From assembly GCF_000213805.1 (NCBI RefSeq), contig NC_015556.1, forward strand, positions 124,001 to 188,000: 64,000 bases of DNA, in the 5' to 3' direction. The stretch's first letter is position 1. Each line of letters opens with the position of its first letter. This document shows positions 52,054 through 61,186 of this stretch, piece by piece. Below the pieces are notes generated by a model. The model was given only the letters and a program-made list of their open reading frames with translations. It searched no databases and was not told the DNA's origin. The stretch comes from Pseudomonas fulva 12-X (lineage in GTDB: Bacteria; Pseudomonadota; Gammaproteobacteria; Pseudomonadales; Pseudomonadaceae). Both the position numbers and the translations under genes were made by a program.

Positions 52054-52867
52054 CTGGCTTGCGATAGATCGAGGGTTTGACGACCTTGAGCGTATCGTTG
52101 ACGCCGTTCAGGCTTTCCGAATGGCTGATGATGAAGTGACCGCCCGGGCGCAGGTGCTTGAGCAGGCGATCTACCACCTGACGCTTGGTCTCGGCGTTGA
52201 AGTAGATCATCACGTTGCGCAGGAAGATGACGTCGAACAGGCCCACGTCCGGCAGCGTGTTGTTGAGGTTGATCTGGGTGAAGCGCACCCGCTGGCGCAG
52301 CGATGGTGTGATCATCATCCGCCCCTGGTTCTCATCGACGCCGCGCAGGCAGTGCTTGACCAGTAAATGACGGGGGATGTTCTCGCTGTCGGCGAGCTCG
52401 TACACGCCACTGCGCGCCTGGTCGAGGATGCGCTGGCTGATGTCCGAAGCGAGGATCTCCCACGGCCGTTCGCCGAGGCGTTCGGCCAGCAGCAACGCCA
52501 GGGTATAGGGCTCCTCGCCACTGGAGCAGGCGCCGCTCCAGATGCGCAGCGGGCGACCGCTGGGAATCGCGCCGGGCTTTTGCAACAGCTCGCGCAGGAA
52601 GTCGAAGTGCTTGGGCTCGCGGAAGAAGTAGGTTTCGTTGGTGGTCAGCAGATCCACGCAGGTCTGCAGCTCGGTCTTGTCCTTGCCGACCAGGCGGAAG
52701 TACTCGCCGTAAGTGGCCATGCCAAGGGAGCGCAGACGTTTGTTGAGGCGCCCGGCCACCAGCGGCTTCTTGGCGTCCGACAGGTGAATGCCGGCGATGT
52801 CGTGGATCAGCTGGCGGAACTGGTGGAACTCGATATCGGAGAGGGTGGCCTGGCTCGAGTCGCGCAT
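52046..52867 (-). CDS. cheR: CheR, receptor methyltransferase
   Basis: 273 residues. N-terminal helical domain (FHQFRQLIHDIAGIHLSDAK, RLNKRLRSLGMATYGEYF) and SAM-binding methyltransferase domain (LRIWSGACSSGEEPYTLALL, LASDISQRILDQARSGVYEL, VGLFDVIFLRNVMIYFNAET, GGHFIISHSESLNG). Adds methyl groups to receptor glutamates. Its ATG overlaps the cheW stop codon by one base. Confidence 0.96.
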   Translation of the reverse strand: MRDSSQATLSDIEFHQFRQLIHDIAGIHLSDAKKPLVAGRLNKRLRSLGMATYGEYFRLVGKDKTELQTCVDLLTTNETYFFREPKHFDFLRELLQKPGAIPSGRPLRIWSGACSSGEEPYTLALLLAERLGERPWEILASDISQRILDQARSGVYELADSENIPRHLLVKHCLRGVDENQGRMMITPSLRQRVRFTQINLNNTLPDVGLFDVIFLRNVMIYFNAETKRQVVDRLLKHLRPGGHFIISHSESLNGVNDTLKVVKPSIYRKPDA

Positions 52868-53385
52868 CAGTTGCTGGCACCCTGTTGCTGCGCCTGGCTC
52901 AGCGCGACGTACTCCTCGGCCGAAATCACCCGGCCGATGTCGAGCATCACCACCAGCCGGTCATCGAGCTTGCCCATGCCGCGGATGAAGTCGGCGCGGA
53001 TGCTGCCGCCGAAGGCCGGCGTCGGCTCGATGTGCTCGGCGCCCAGCTCGCGCACTTCGTTGACCGCATCGACGACGATGCCGATCACCTGGGTGTGTTC
53101 GGGGCCAGCGATTTCCAGGATCACGATGCAGGTGCGCGGGCCGATGCGGGTGGGCTGGCCGCCGAAGCGCTGGCCGAGGTCCACCACCGGCACCACGGCG
53201 CCGCGCAGGTTGATCACGCCGAGGATGCTTGGCGGCATCATCGGCACCGTGGTGAGCCGGCCGTAGCCGATGATCTCGCGCACGGCGCGGATCTCGACGG
53301 CGAACAGCTCCTGCGCCAGGGTGAAGGTCAGGTACTGGCCCGACCCCGCCGTGGCGTTGTCGAGCAGCCGTGGCTCGGAACTCAT
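52867..53385 (-). CDS. cheW: CheW coupling protein (second copy)
   Basis: 172 residues. Scaffold linking receptors to CheA. CheW landmarks: QYLTFTLAQELFAVEIRAVR, EIIGYGRLTTVPMMPPSILG, VINLRGAVVPVVDLGQRFGG, TQVIGIVVDAVNEVRELGAE. It lies 3 bases after the receptor gene at 53389-55032 and overlaps cheR. The other CheW in the operon (55066-55599) shares the layout but is clearly a distinct sequence. Confidence 0.94.
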   Translation of the reverse strand: MSSEPRLLDNATAGSGQYLTFTLAQELFAVEIRAVREIIGYGRLTTVPMMPPSILGVINLRGAVVPVVDLGQRFGGQPTRIGPRTCIVILEIAGPEHTQVIGIVVDAVNEVRELGAEHIEPTPAFGGSIRADFIRGMGKLDDRLVVMLDIGRVISAEEYVALSQAQQQGASN

Positions 53386-53388
53386 GGC

Positions 53389-55032
53389 TTACTCCTGAAA
53401 GCGCACGTAGCCGGCCGGCAGGCCGCCGCTGTGGCCGTCGTCTTCACGCGCCTGACGCGTCGGGCCATTGCCGCGGGCCGGTTGCTGACGGTTGCGCGGC
53501 GGGTTGGCGACGGTGATGCGCTCGCCCGTACCGTTGAGGCGGAAGAAGTCCATCAGCTGTTGCAGCTGCTCGGCCTGACCGCTCATTTCCTCGGCCGTGG
53601 CTGCCAGCTCTTCGGAAGCCGACGCGTTCTGCTGGGTCAGCTCGCTGAGCTGGTTCATCGCCGTGCTGATCTGGCCAACGCCGCTGCTCTGCTCGTCGGA
53701 AGCTGCGGCGATTTCCTGCACCAGGTCGGAAGTCTTGGCGATGGACGGCACGATTTCATCGAGCAGGGTGCCGGCGCGTTCGGCCAGGGCCACGCTGTTC
53801 TTCGCCACTTCGCCGATTTCCTGAGCGGCCACCTGGCTGCGTTCTGCCAGCTTGCGCACTTCGGCGGCCACCACCGCGAAGCCCTTGCCGTGCTCGCCGG
53901 CGCGGGCCGCTTCGATGGCGGCGTTCAGAGCCAGCAGGTTGGTCTGGTAGGCAATGTCGTCGACGATGCCGATCTTGTCGGCGATGGTCTTCATGGCGCG
54001 CACGGTGTCTTTCACCGCCTGGCCGCCTTCGCTGGCTTCATTGGAAGCCTTGCTGGCCATGCCGTCGGTAACCCGGGCGTTTTCGGTGTTCTGCGAGATG
54101 GACGCCGACATCTGCTCCATCGAAGCGCTGGTTTCTTCCACCGAGGCAGCCTGTTCGGAGGCGGCCTGGCTCATACTCTGGGCCGTGGAAGAAATCTCTT
54201 CCGAAGCGCTGGACAGCGAATCGGCGGAGCTGCGCACCTCGGCGATGATCTGCGTCAGGCGGGCGGACATATTGCTGATCGAGGCCAGCATGCTGGTGGT
54301 GTCGTTGGGCTTGACCATCACCTGGGTGCGCAGGTCGCCCTCGGCGATGCGGGTCACCACTTCGGCGGCATAGGCCGGCTCACCGCCCAGCTGCTTGAGC
54401 AGGCTGCGGGTGATCAGCCAGCCGAGCAGGATGGAGATGAAGATGGCGACGCCGCCAATCAGCGAGAGCTGCAGACGCGATTCCTCGTAGAGCTGAGTTG
54501 CGCCGTCGGCATCCTGATCCATCAGATCGCTCTGATATTTGATCAGCGCATCAGCCGCTGCGAGCAGCCCATTGTTGGCCGGGATGATGTCGCTGTACAG
54601 GTAGGCCTCCGCACGCTCCTGGTCGTTCAGCAGCTTGAACATCTCCTCATAGCGCTTGCCTACCTCATCGCGTGCGGCGTTGACACGTGCCAGGAACTCC
54701 CGGCCCTGAGGCGAGGTGATGGTGCGATCCAGTTCTTCGGTAGCCGCTTTGCGTCGCTCACGGCTGGCCTCCAGATGAGCGATATTCTTGCGATCCGCCT
54801 CGTCGTCGTCGAGCAGAATGATGTCGCGAATGTAGCGCCCCTGATTCAGGGTTTCTTCCTTGATGACGTTGGCTTCGCGGATCTTCACATAGCGATCCTT
54901 GATGACCAGGTCATTGGAGTCGTTGATCGCGCTCATGCGGGTCAGGCCCAGCACCAGGGCGATCAGCAGCAGCACGATCACCGTGCCGAAACCGAGGCCG
55001 AGCTTTGTGGACACACGTAGGTCTTTGAACAT
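53389..55032 (-). CDS. Methyl-accepting chemotaxis receptor, 4-helix-bundle sensor, with C-terminal tether motif
   Basis: 547 residues. TM1 ([20 protein letters not shown]), periplasmic four-helix-bundle sensor (~30-190, conserved-type [20 protein letters not shown]), TM2 ([17 protein letters not shown]), HAMP ([20 protein letters not shown]), methylation helices rich in Ala/Ser/Glu, and the signalling hairpin [20 protein letters not shown]. The end reads GYVRFQE: GYVRF fits the x-aromatic-x-x-aromatic pentapeptide used to recruit CheR/CheB/CheD, attached through a flexible Gly/Pro/Arg tail. The ligand is not predictable. Confidence 0.93.
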   Translation of the reverse strand: MFKDLRVSTKLGLGFGTVIVLLLIALVLGLTRMSAINDSNDLVIKDRYVKIREANVIKEETLNQGRYIRDIILLDDDEADRKNIAHLEASRERRKAATEELDRTITSPQGREFLARVNAARDEVGKRYEEMFKLLNDQERAEAYLYSDIIPANNGLLAAADALIKYQSDLMDQDADGATQLYEESRLQLSLIGGVAIFISILLGWLITRSLLKQLGGEPAYAAEVVTRIAEGDLRTQVMVKPNDTTSMLASISNMSARLTQIIAEVRSSADSLSSASEEISSTAQSMSQAASEQAASVEETSASMEQMSASISQNTENARVTDGMASKASNEASEGGQAVKDTVRAMKTIADKIGIVDDIAYQTNLLALNAAIEAARAGEHGKGFAVVAAEVRKLAERSQVAAQEIGEVAKNSVALAERAGTLLDEIVPSIAKTSDLVQEIAAASDEQSSGVGQISTAMNQLSELTQQNASASEELAATAEEMSGQAEQLQQLMDFFRLNGTGERITVANPPRNRQQPARGNGPTRQAREDDGHSGGLPAGYVRFQE

Positions 55033-55065
55033 GGTTGCTTCCCTCTGTGATGCTTGGCTGCCCGA

Positions 55066-55599
55066 TCAGGCGGACAATGCGTTGTTGCCGTCTGGCAGAG
55101 CCGCAATCTCGGCAACCGCAAGGGCGTTCTCGATGGCCAGCAGGATGATGAAATCATCCTCGCGGTGAACCATCGCCTGAATGAAATCGCTGCGAATCGC
55201 GTTGCCGAAGGCCGGCACCGGATTCATTTCCGCCGGGGCTACTTCCAGCACCTCGCTGACCGCATCGACGAGGATGCCGAGAATCTGCGGGGCTTCGGGC
55301 TGGGGCACTTCGACGATGATGATGCAGGTGCGGCGGTCGATCTGCGTCTTGGCGTGGTTGAAGCGCAGGCTCAGGTCGATGACCGGCACCACGGCGCCGC
55401 GAAGGTTGATCACCCCGTGCACGCAGCGGTTGGCCATAGGCACCTTGGTGGTGCGCTGGTACTCGATGATTTCCCGCACGCAAAGCCCGTCCAGGGCATA
55501 ACGCCGCTCGTGTAGGATGAAACTCAGGTACTGGTGCACCAGCTCCTCGCCGGGGGTGGCTTGCGGGTCGCTGGCGGTGGTCACAGTGAGTTCACTCAT
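55066..55599 (-). CDS. cheW: CheW coupling protein (first copy)
   Basis: 177 residues. YLSFILHERRYALDGLCVRE, IIEYQRTTKVPMANRCVHGV, INLRGAVVPVIDLSLRFNHA and ILGILVDAVSEVLEVAPAEM follow the CheW fold. It overlaps cheA by 8 bases, so it is probably the primary partner of this CheA. An N-terminal extension of about 20 residues precedes the domain. Confidence 0.94.
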   Translation of the reverse strand: MSELTVTTASDPQATPGEELVHQYLSFILHERRYALDGLCVREIIEYQRTTKVPMANRCVHGVINLRGAVVPVIDLSLRFNHAKTQIDRRTCIIIVEVPQPEAPQILGILVDAVSEVLEVAPAEMNPVPAFGNAIRSDFIQAMVHREDDFIILLAIENALAVAEIAALPDGNNALSA

Positions 55600-57775
55600 G
55601 AGCGTACACCTGGGCAGATTCGTGATGCACAGCGCTGCGCGGTGCGGCCAGTTGGTTGAGCAGGCGGGGAATGTCGAGAATCAGCGCGACGGTGCCGTCA
55701 CCGAGAATGGTGAAGCCGCCGAGTTCGCTGCAGCCGGCGAAGATCTTGCCCAGGGGCTTGATCACCGTCTGGAATTCGCCGGCCAGCTGGTCGACCACCA
55801 GGCCCGCACGCAGCCCGGCCTGGCGTACCACCACCACGCTTTCGCGGCGCGGCGGTTGGCTTTCTTCTTCGAACAGGTCACGCAGGCGCACGATGGGCAG
55901 CATCTGCCCACGCAGTTCCAGATGGCCGCGCTTGAACGAGGTGTCGGCCGGCAGCTCGATGCATTCTTCCACCAGCTCCAGGGGAATCACGTAACCGGCC
56001 TGGCCGACGCTGACCAGGAAGCCGTCGATGATCGCCAGGGTCAGCGGCAGGCGGATGCGAACGCGCGTGCCCTGGCCGAGGGTGCTGTCCAGATCGATGG
56101 TGCCGCGCAGGGCAGCGATGTTGCGCTTGACCACGTCCATGCCGACGCCGCGGCCGGACAGGTTGCTGACCTGCTCGGCGGTGGAGAAGCCGGGCTCGAA
56201 GATCAGCGCGAAGGTTTCCTTTTCCGACAGGGTCTGACCTTCGCCGATCAGGCCGCGCTCGCGGGCCTTGGCGAGGATGCGCTGGGCATCCAGGCCACCG
56301 CCATCGTCGCTGACTTCCAGCACGATGCTACCGGCGTCGTGGTAGGCATTCAGGGACACCTTGCCCTGGGCCGGCTTGCCGCGAGCCAGGCGGGTTTCCA
56401 CCGACTCGATGCCATGGTCCATGGCATTGCGCACCAGGTGGGTGAGCGGATCGGTGATGCGCTCGACCACGGTCTTGTCGAGTTCGGTTTCGCCGCCGCT
56501 GATGGACAGGGCGATGTCCTTGCCGATCTCACCGGCAACGTCGCGCACCACGCGCTGGAAGCGGTTGAAGGTGCTGCCGATCTGCACCATGCGCAGCGGC
56601 AGGGCCGAGTCTCGGACCTCCTCGACCAGCCGGGAGAGCAGCTCGGTGGCTTCGAGCATTTCCGGATGGCCGCAGTTCTGGGCGGTCATGCGCGCCCCGG
56701 CACCGGCGATGATCAGCTCGCCGACCAGATCGATGAGTTTGTCCAGCTTGCCGGCATCGACGCGGATCAGGCTGTTCTCGTTGCTACGGTTTTCCTTGAT
56801 CTGCTGCTGCTTCTGCAGCGCGGCGGCGATCACCGGCGGCTGCACCAGGCTTTCCTCGACCAGCACGCGGCCGATGGGGCGTGGCTCGTCGCGCTCCTGG
56901 CCCTGCACCTGGGCTTGCAGCACTTCCTGCAGCTCGTTGGCGGTCAGGGTGCCGCAGCGCATGAGGATCTCGCCCAGGCGCATGTCTTCTTCCGGCAGTG
57001 CGCGGATCAGCTCCAGGTATTGGTCGGACTTGCTGTTGGGCGGCAGGATGCGGATCAGGCTGTCTTCGCGCACGAACTCGAAGGCGCCCTCGATGGTGGC
57101 CTTGTCGGCGTCGCTGACGAAGGCCATTTCGAAACCCAGGTAGCAGGTTTCCGGGTCCATTTCGGCGGCCACCGGAATGCGGTCGAGCAGCGGCACGATG
57201 CTGACGATCTTGCCGAAGGTACTCAGGTAGCGGAACAGGCCCAACGGATCCATGCCGTTGCGCAGGGTATCGGGGCCGAAACGCAGGGACAGGTGCCAGT
57301 GATCGGCCCCGACGCCCTCGCCGTGGCCGCGCTCGATGCGCGTAGCGGTGGCCGGCATTGGCTCGGCGGCCGGCGCGGGATCCAGATAACGGGACAGTTG
57401 CTCGGCCAGCTGCTGGTGGACGATCTGTGTGTCGGCCTCCAGGGTTTCCAGATCGGCGCCGCTGTCGACCAGTGCTACCAGGCGCGCCAGGTGGTCGCCG
57501 ACCTGCAGAAACAGCGCGGTCATGTCCTTGTCGAAGCGCAGCTCGCCGTTGCGCACGCGGTCCAGCACGCTTTCGGCGATATGGGTGAAGGCGACGATCA
57601 CGTCGAGGCCGAACAGGCCGGCCGAGCCTTTGATGGTGTGGGCGGCGCGGAATACGGCGTTGATGGTGTCGGCGTCGTCCGGATCGTTTTCCAGCTGCAG
57701 CAGGGCTTCTTCCATCTGCTGCAGCAGTTCCTGGCTTTCGGCGATGAAAACCTGCAGCACTTCGTCCATGTTCAT
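55592..57775 (-). CDS. cheA: CheA histidine kinase with two inserted MshEN-like motifs
   Basis: 727 residues. Domains in order: Hpt/P1 with H46 (FRAAHTIKGSAGLFGLD); a P2-like domain (158-245: WHLSLRFGPDTLRNGMDPLG, CYLGFEMAFVSDADKATIEG); two 24-residue motifs, RLGEILMRCG (266-289) and IGRVLVEESL (300-323), matching the MshEN/T2SSE N-terminal pattern RLGxxLLxxGLLx4Lx3LxxQ; P3 dimerisation (IRVDAGKLDKLIDLVGELI); P4 kinase with N box HLVRNAMDHGIES, G1 VSDDGGGLD, G2 LSGRGVGMDVVKRN; P5 CheW-like regulatory domain. Phosphorylates CheY and CheB. MshEN motifs bind c-di-GMP in other proteins, so this CheA may be c-di-GMP responsive (inference). Confidence 0.95.
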   Translation of the reverse strand: MNMDEVLQVFIAESQELLQQMEEALLQLENDPDDADTINAVFRAAHTIKGSAGLFGLDVIVAFTHIAESVLDRVRNGELRFDKDMTALFLQVGDHLARLVALVDSGADLETLEADTQIVHQQLAEQLSRYLDPAPAAEPMPATATRIERGHGEGVGADHWHLSLRFGPDTLRNGMDPLGLFRYLSTFGKIVSIVPLLDRIPVAAEMDPETCYLGFEMAFVSDADKATIEGAFEFVREDSLIRILPPNSKSDQYLELIRALPEEDMRLGEILMRCGTLTANELQEVLQAQVQGQERDEPRPIGRVLVEESLVQPPVIAAALQKQQQIKENRSNENSLIRVDAGKLDKLIDLVGELIIAGAGARMTAQNCGHPEMLEATELLSRLVEEVRDSALPLRMVQIGSTFNRFQRVVRDVAGEIGKDIALSISGGETELDKTVVERITDPLTHLVRNAMDHGIESVETRLARGKPAQGKVSLNAYHDAGSIVLEVSDDGGGLDAQRILAKARERGLIGEGQTLSEKETFALIFEPGFSTAEQVSNLSGRGVGMDVVKRNIAALRGTIDLDSTLGQGTRVRIRLPLTLAIIDGFLVSVGQAGYVIPLELVEECIELPADTSFKRGHLELRGQMLPIVRLRDLFEEESQPPRRESVVVVRQAGLRAGLVVDQLAGEFQTVIKPLGKIFAGCSELGGFTILGDGTVALILDIPRLLNQLAAPRSAVHHESAQVYAHE

Positions 57776-57780
57776 GGTGA

Positions 57781-58101
57781 TTACTCGCTCGCCGGCTTGA
57801 TCAGGATGGGGTCGCCGAAGAAGGTGCCCAGCCCGCTCAACTCGAAGGCCTCGATCACTGCCGGGCTGTGGTTGGTCAGGCGCAGGTCACAGTTCATGCG
57901 TGCGGCTTCCTGCTTGGCCAGAATCAGCAGTTGCAGGCCGGCACAGTCCAGCTCGTCGACGGCGCCGAGGTCGAGCTCCACTTCCACATCGCTGGCCAGC
58001 GCCTGCGTCAGCAGCTGCATGTGCTCGGTGGCGCTGTAGATGGTCAGGCCGCCTTCCAGCGGCAGGATGCGGTAGAGGTTTTCCGCCGGCGCGTCGCTCA
58101 T
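57781..58101 (-). CDS. STAS-domain protein in the chemosensory operon
   Basis: 106 residues. STAS/anti-sigma-antagonist fold: LPLEGGLTIYSATEHMQLLT, VELDLGAVDELDCAGLQLLI with the position of the phosphorylatable Ser/Thr occupied by Asp-Cys in ELDCAG, LRLTNHSPAVIEAFELSGLG. In SpoIIAA proteins the segment is D-S-S/T-G; here no Ser or Thr is present there, so regulation by phosphorylation is doubtful. It overlaps cheY by 4 bases and precedes cheA by 5, so it is a built-in component of the operon with unknown role. Confidence 0.88.
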   Translation of the reverse strand: MSDAPAENLYRILPLEGGLTIYSATEHMQLLTQALASDVEVELDLGAVDELDCAGLQLLILAKQEAARMNCDLRLTNHSPAVIEAFELSGLGTFFGDPILIKPASE

Positions 58102-58466
58102 GGCAGGATCAGCTTGGAAACGGCGGTGAGCATCTGCGCCGGCTGGAAGGGCTTGACCACCCAGGCCTTGGCACCCGCGGCGCGGCCTTCTTCCTTCTTG
58201 GCTTCGCCGGCTTCTGTGGTCAGCATGATCACCGGGGTGAACTTGTAGGCGGGCAGCTGCTTGACGTTCTTGACGAAGGTGATGCCGTCCATGTTCGGCA
58301 TGTTCACGTCACTGATGATCAGGTGCACCTTGCGGCCGTCGAGTTTGCTCAGTGCATCCTTGCCGTCGCAGCCTTCGATGACCTGGTAGCCGGCCCCCTT
58401 GAGCGTAATGCTGACGACCTGGCGGATGGAGGCGGAGTCGTCGACGATGAGTACAGTCTTGCTCAT
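58098..58466 (-). CDS. cheY: CheY response regulator
   Basis: 122-residue single receiver domain from ATG 58466 (MSKTVLIVDDSASIRQVVSI). Phospho-acceptor D53 in LIISDVNMPNMDGITF; acidic pair D9/D10; Thr in MLTTEAGE; Lys in WVVKPFQP. Output of the CheA phosphorelay, acting on a motor or other target. It sits between the receptor and the STAS gene. Confidence 0.95.
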   Translation of the reverse strand: MSKTVLIVDDSASIRQVVSITLKGAGYQVIEGCDGKDALSKLDGRKVHLIISDVNMPNMDGITFVKNVKQLPAYKFTPVIMLTTEAGEAKKEEGRAAGAKAWVVKPFQPAQMLTAVSKLILP

Positions 58467-58474
58467 GGGAAACC

Positions 58475-59629
58475 TCAAAAAAACGTGATGTCGGAGTCGT
58501 TGCTTTTGGCGCTGCTTTTTTCGCCCCGATGGATCTGATGCTGTTCGGGGGTGGTGTAGGTCTGGGCCAGCTCGGCAAGCCAGCGGTCGGCGTCCAGAGC
58601 CGGCGGCGCGAGGTTCTGCTGGCGCTGCGTGGTGCGGTTCTGGATATGCGCGTGCAGCTTGTCCTGGTCGGCGGCGATATGGCCGAGGGTCTGGCTGATG
58701 CGGTCCTGGAACTGCAGCGAGACCAGCACTTCGGAAATGTCCTGGGCGACCGATTCGCTCTGGGTGCGCATGATTTCGTTGTGCTGCACGATGTCGCTGG
58801 CGTTCTGCTTGAAGCGGCCGATCACCCCGGCGATCACTTCGCCGGCCTTGTTCAGGGTGGCGGTGTCGGTCTTGGTGTACTCCTGGGAGATGTCCAGGGT
58901 CTTGTGGATCGCATCGTTGACGATCACTACGGTCTCGCCGATGCGCTGGCCGGTTTCCCCGGACATCGACGACAGCTTGCGCACCTCGTCGGCGACCACC
59001 GCAAAACCGCGGCCGCTCTCGCCGGCGCGGGCGGCTTCGATGGCGGCATTGAGCGCCAGCAGGTTGGTCTGCTTGGCGATATTGGCCACATCCTGGGCCA
59101 TCTCCTGCAATTGATCGGTGAAGCTGGACAGCTGGGTGATTTCCTTGAGCAGCGACTCCTTGCTGGCCAGGGCGTCGCGCAGGGCGACGATGATCATGTC
59201 CAGCTCGTATTCGCTGCTCGACAGCAGCGCCACCAGGCGTTTGCCGGCATCGCGCTCGGTGCTGCCCCCCAGGCTGCTCTGGATACGCGTAGCCAGCTGG
59301 GCGAAGCGCTCGCTTAGCGAGCTGATGGACTCTTCGGTGTGGCTGCGGGCGTTCTCGATGTGCTGCGACCACAGCGGCAGCACCTGCTCGCACAGTTGTT
59401 CGACGCTTTCGTCCTGGTCAGGGCTGGTTACGTAGCCTTGAACGGGCGCTGGACTCGTCGAATCAGCGTTCGGGCGGCGCAGGGCAAAAACGATGACGGC
59501 GCTGGCGGCCAGCAGAATGGCCAGGGCCGGCAAAATGCCGAGTACCTGTTGGCCAACCAGGATCACAGCGGCGATACCTGCGATGACGATCAGCAGCGGG
59601 GCGAGCAGAGGTGTGGAAAGGTCACGCAT
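58475..59629 (-). CDS. Chemoreceptor-like protein without periplasmic domain
   Basis: 384 residues from ATG 59629 ([20 protein letters not shown]); the frame extends 34 codons up but that part is not signal-like. Two closely spaced hydrophobic helices (residues ~6-25 and ~33-50) leave practically no periplasmic loop; no HAMP domain follows. The cytoplasmic part contains the receptor hairpin [20 protein letters not shown] / [16 protein letters not shown], then a helical region [20 protein letters not shown], and the tail SNDSDITFF. The LQFQDRISQ and DITFF elements recall CheZ-like tails. First gene of the che operon; may sense through the membrane or interior. Confidence 0.88.
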   Translation of the reverse strand: MRDLSTPLLAPLLIVIAGIAAVILVGQQVLGILPALAILLAASAVIVFALRRPNADSTSPAPVQGYVTSPDQDESVEQLCEQVLPLWSQHIENARSHTEESISSLSERFAQLATRIQSSLGGSTERDAGKRLVALLSSSEYELDMIIVALRDALASKESLLKEITQLSSFTDQLQEMAQDVANIAKQTNLLALNAAIEAARAGESGRGFAVVADEVRKLSSMSGETGQRIGETVVIVNDAIHKTLDISQEYTKTDTATLNKAGEVIAGVIGRFKQNASDIVQHNEIMRTQSESVAQDISEVLVSLQFQDRISQTLGHIAADQDKLHAHIQNRTTQRQQNLAPPALDADRWLAELAQTYTTPEQHQIHRGEKSSAKSNDSDITFF

Positions 59630-59812
59630 GTAAGGCTCCGTGGCGGACTGGGCGCAGACTCCACGGAACCGGCGAGGGGTGGGCTGAGCTCCAGCACAGT
59701 GACCAAGCATTCCTTTGGATATCGGCAGCATGCATCAAGCATCTTGTTTGGGTGCATCGGTGTTGACTGATATTCCTCTGGGTTTAAGTGCCGCAAAGAT
59801 CTAGGGATTTCC

Positions 59813-60451
59813 TTAGGCTGTATCGGAATCCATGTAGCTCGAGGCAAAGCGAATCAGGTCGGCATTCGTTGCAAAGTGCATCTTTTCCATCAGATTTATC
59901 TTATGAGTGCTGACTGTCTTGTTACTGATCGTCAATTGCTTGGCTATGTGATTGACGCTCAAACCAGCCGCCAACAGGCGCATGATCTGGAACTCTCGGT
60001 TGGTCAAACTGTCCAGCCCGCTCCTGTTGGCAGGCTTCAAGCTGCTCAGGGCGATGGGCTCGATCAGTTCCGGATCGATGAAGCGATTGCCGGTGCTGAC
60101 TTTTCTTACCGCCTCTATCAGAACTTCCGGAGACTGGCCCTTGGTCAGATAGCCCGCCGCGCCGCTGCGCAGGGCGCGCAGGGCCAGCTGTGGATCGTTG
60201 TGCATGCTCAACACCAGCACGGGAACCTTGGGGTACTGGTGGCTGATGCGGGTGATCAGTGCTTCGCCGCTCAGGCCCGGCATGCTGATGTCGAGCAGCA
60301 ACAGGTCCACCATGGCGCTGCGCAGCTTTTCCAGTGCCTGAGCACCATCGGCGGCTTCGGCGATCACGCGAATATCGTCGTAGAACTCGAACAGACGCTT
60401 GAGGCCGGCGCGCATCAGCGCATGGTCGTCGGCGATCAGCAGCTTGATCAT
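59813..60451 (-). CDS. NarL/FixJ-type response regulator
   Basis: 212 residues from ATG 60451 (MIKLLIADDHALMRAGLKRL). Receiver with D54 (LLLLDISMPGLSGEAL) and a C-terminal LuxR helix-turn-helix (LDSLTNREFQIMRLLAAGLS, VNHIAKQLTISNKTVSTHKI). A DNA-binding regulator without an adjacent histidine kinase. It precedes the che operon by 183 bases on the same strand; a regulatory link to it is possible but not shown. From memory P. aeruginosa has a similar regulator next to trpA. Confidence 0.9.
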   Translation of the reverse strand: MIKLLIADDHALMRAGLKRLFEFYDDIRVIAEAADGAQALEKLRSAMVDLLLLDISMPGLSGEALITRISHQYPKVPVLVLSMHNDPQLALRALRSGAAGYLTKGQSPEVLIEAVRKVSTGNRFIDPELIEPIALSSLKPANRSGLDSLTNREFQIMRLLAAGLSVNHIAKQLTISNKTVSTHKINLMEKMHFATNADLIRFASSYMDSDTA

Positions 60452-61186
60452 CGGAAAATCCTTAAAAACGCGGCGTAGCGGATAGAGCTGAAAATGCCTG
60501 TCGGCTCGCCGCAACGCTGGTGGCGCGCAAGCTTGTCGGCCGAGGCGGGTAGATGGCTGTCAGGGAGTAGGGCGCTAAGGTGTGGTAAGCCGTCGAACAG
60601 GTGAAACGGGGTAATTGCCAAGCCGCTTTGTGAACGGCTGGTTGGGCCGCCGAATGGCCGTACACGCGAGGTTTCGATGCGCGAGCATGGTGCGTCGTCA
60701 CGCCTGCGCTGCCGGTCGCGGATCATCGTGTGGAGCTTGGCGCGACGCTTGCGATGGCGCACGACGTCAGCGTCCACGTTCCGGGAGGTATTTGTCGTAT
60801 GGTGATGGAAGAGCGTCGTCGCGTGTTTCACCTTAACTCTTCTCGCTTTCCTGTGCGGCGGTTGAACGGCGTGTTCTGGCCCTATGGAGAATCTACCGCT
60901 GTCTTAAGGGTAGACGCTGCGGACAACGCCGCCTGGCGCAATTCCTTGACACGACTTGTACAGATTGCAAGTGCCATGCCTTATGTCGGCAAGCGAAGCG
61001 AGAACTGCAATGCGCGCAGAGATTTTTTGCGCGGGTGGAAATCGACCCATGGTGCGGGCGATTTGTGACGGTGCGATGTCGGATCACGACACCTCGCCAG
61101 GGAGGAGCATCAGCTGAGCGGAGCTGGGATCGCCAGGCGCCGCTCTGCTGGGGCGTGCCTGCCGCAAGGCGCGGCAGGCACTGCCG
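60452..61186. other. 735-base region without a supported gene
   Basis: Open frames exist, for example 60730-61068 on the plus strand, but none has a ribosome site, known motif or pseudomonad codon pattern. It includes a TTGACA at about 60956 without a convincing -10. It may hold the promoter of the response regulator and degraded sequence; I see no clear palindrome or RNA gene. Confidence 0.5.

Noticed and set aside
55517..58039. An 840-codon plus-strand open frame antisense to cheA
   Set aside because: It exactly mirrors cheA codons, has His/Gln/Asp-rich low-complexity translation typical of antisense reading in GC-rich genes, and no ribosome site; cheA is unambiguous.
60730..61068. Possible 112-residue plus-strand gene in the gap between the response regulator and rlmI
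   Set aside because: No ribosome site, no recognisable motif, unusual composition and no support from neighbours.
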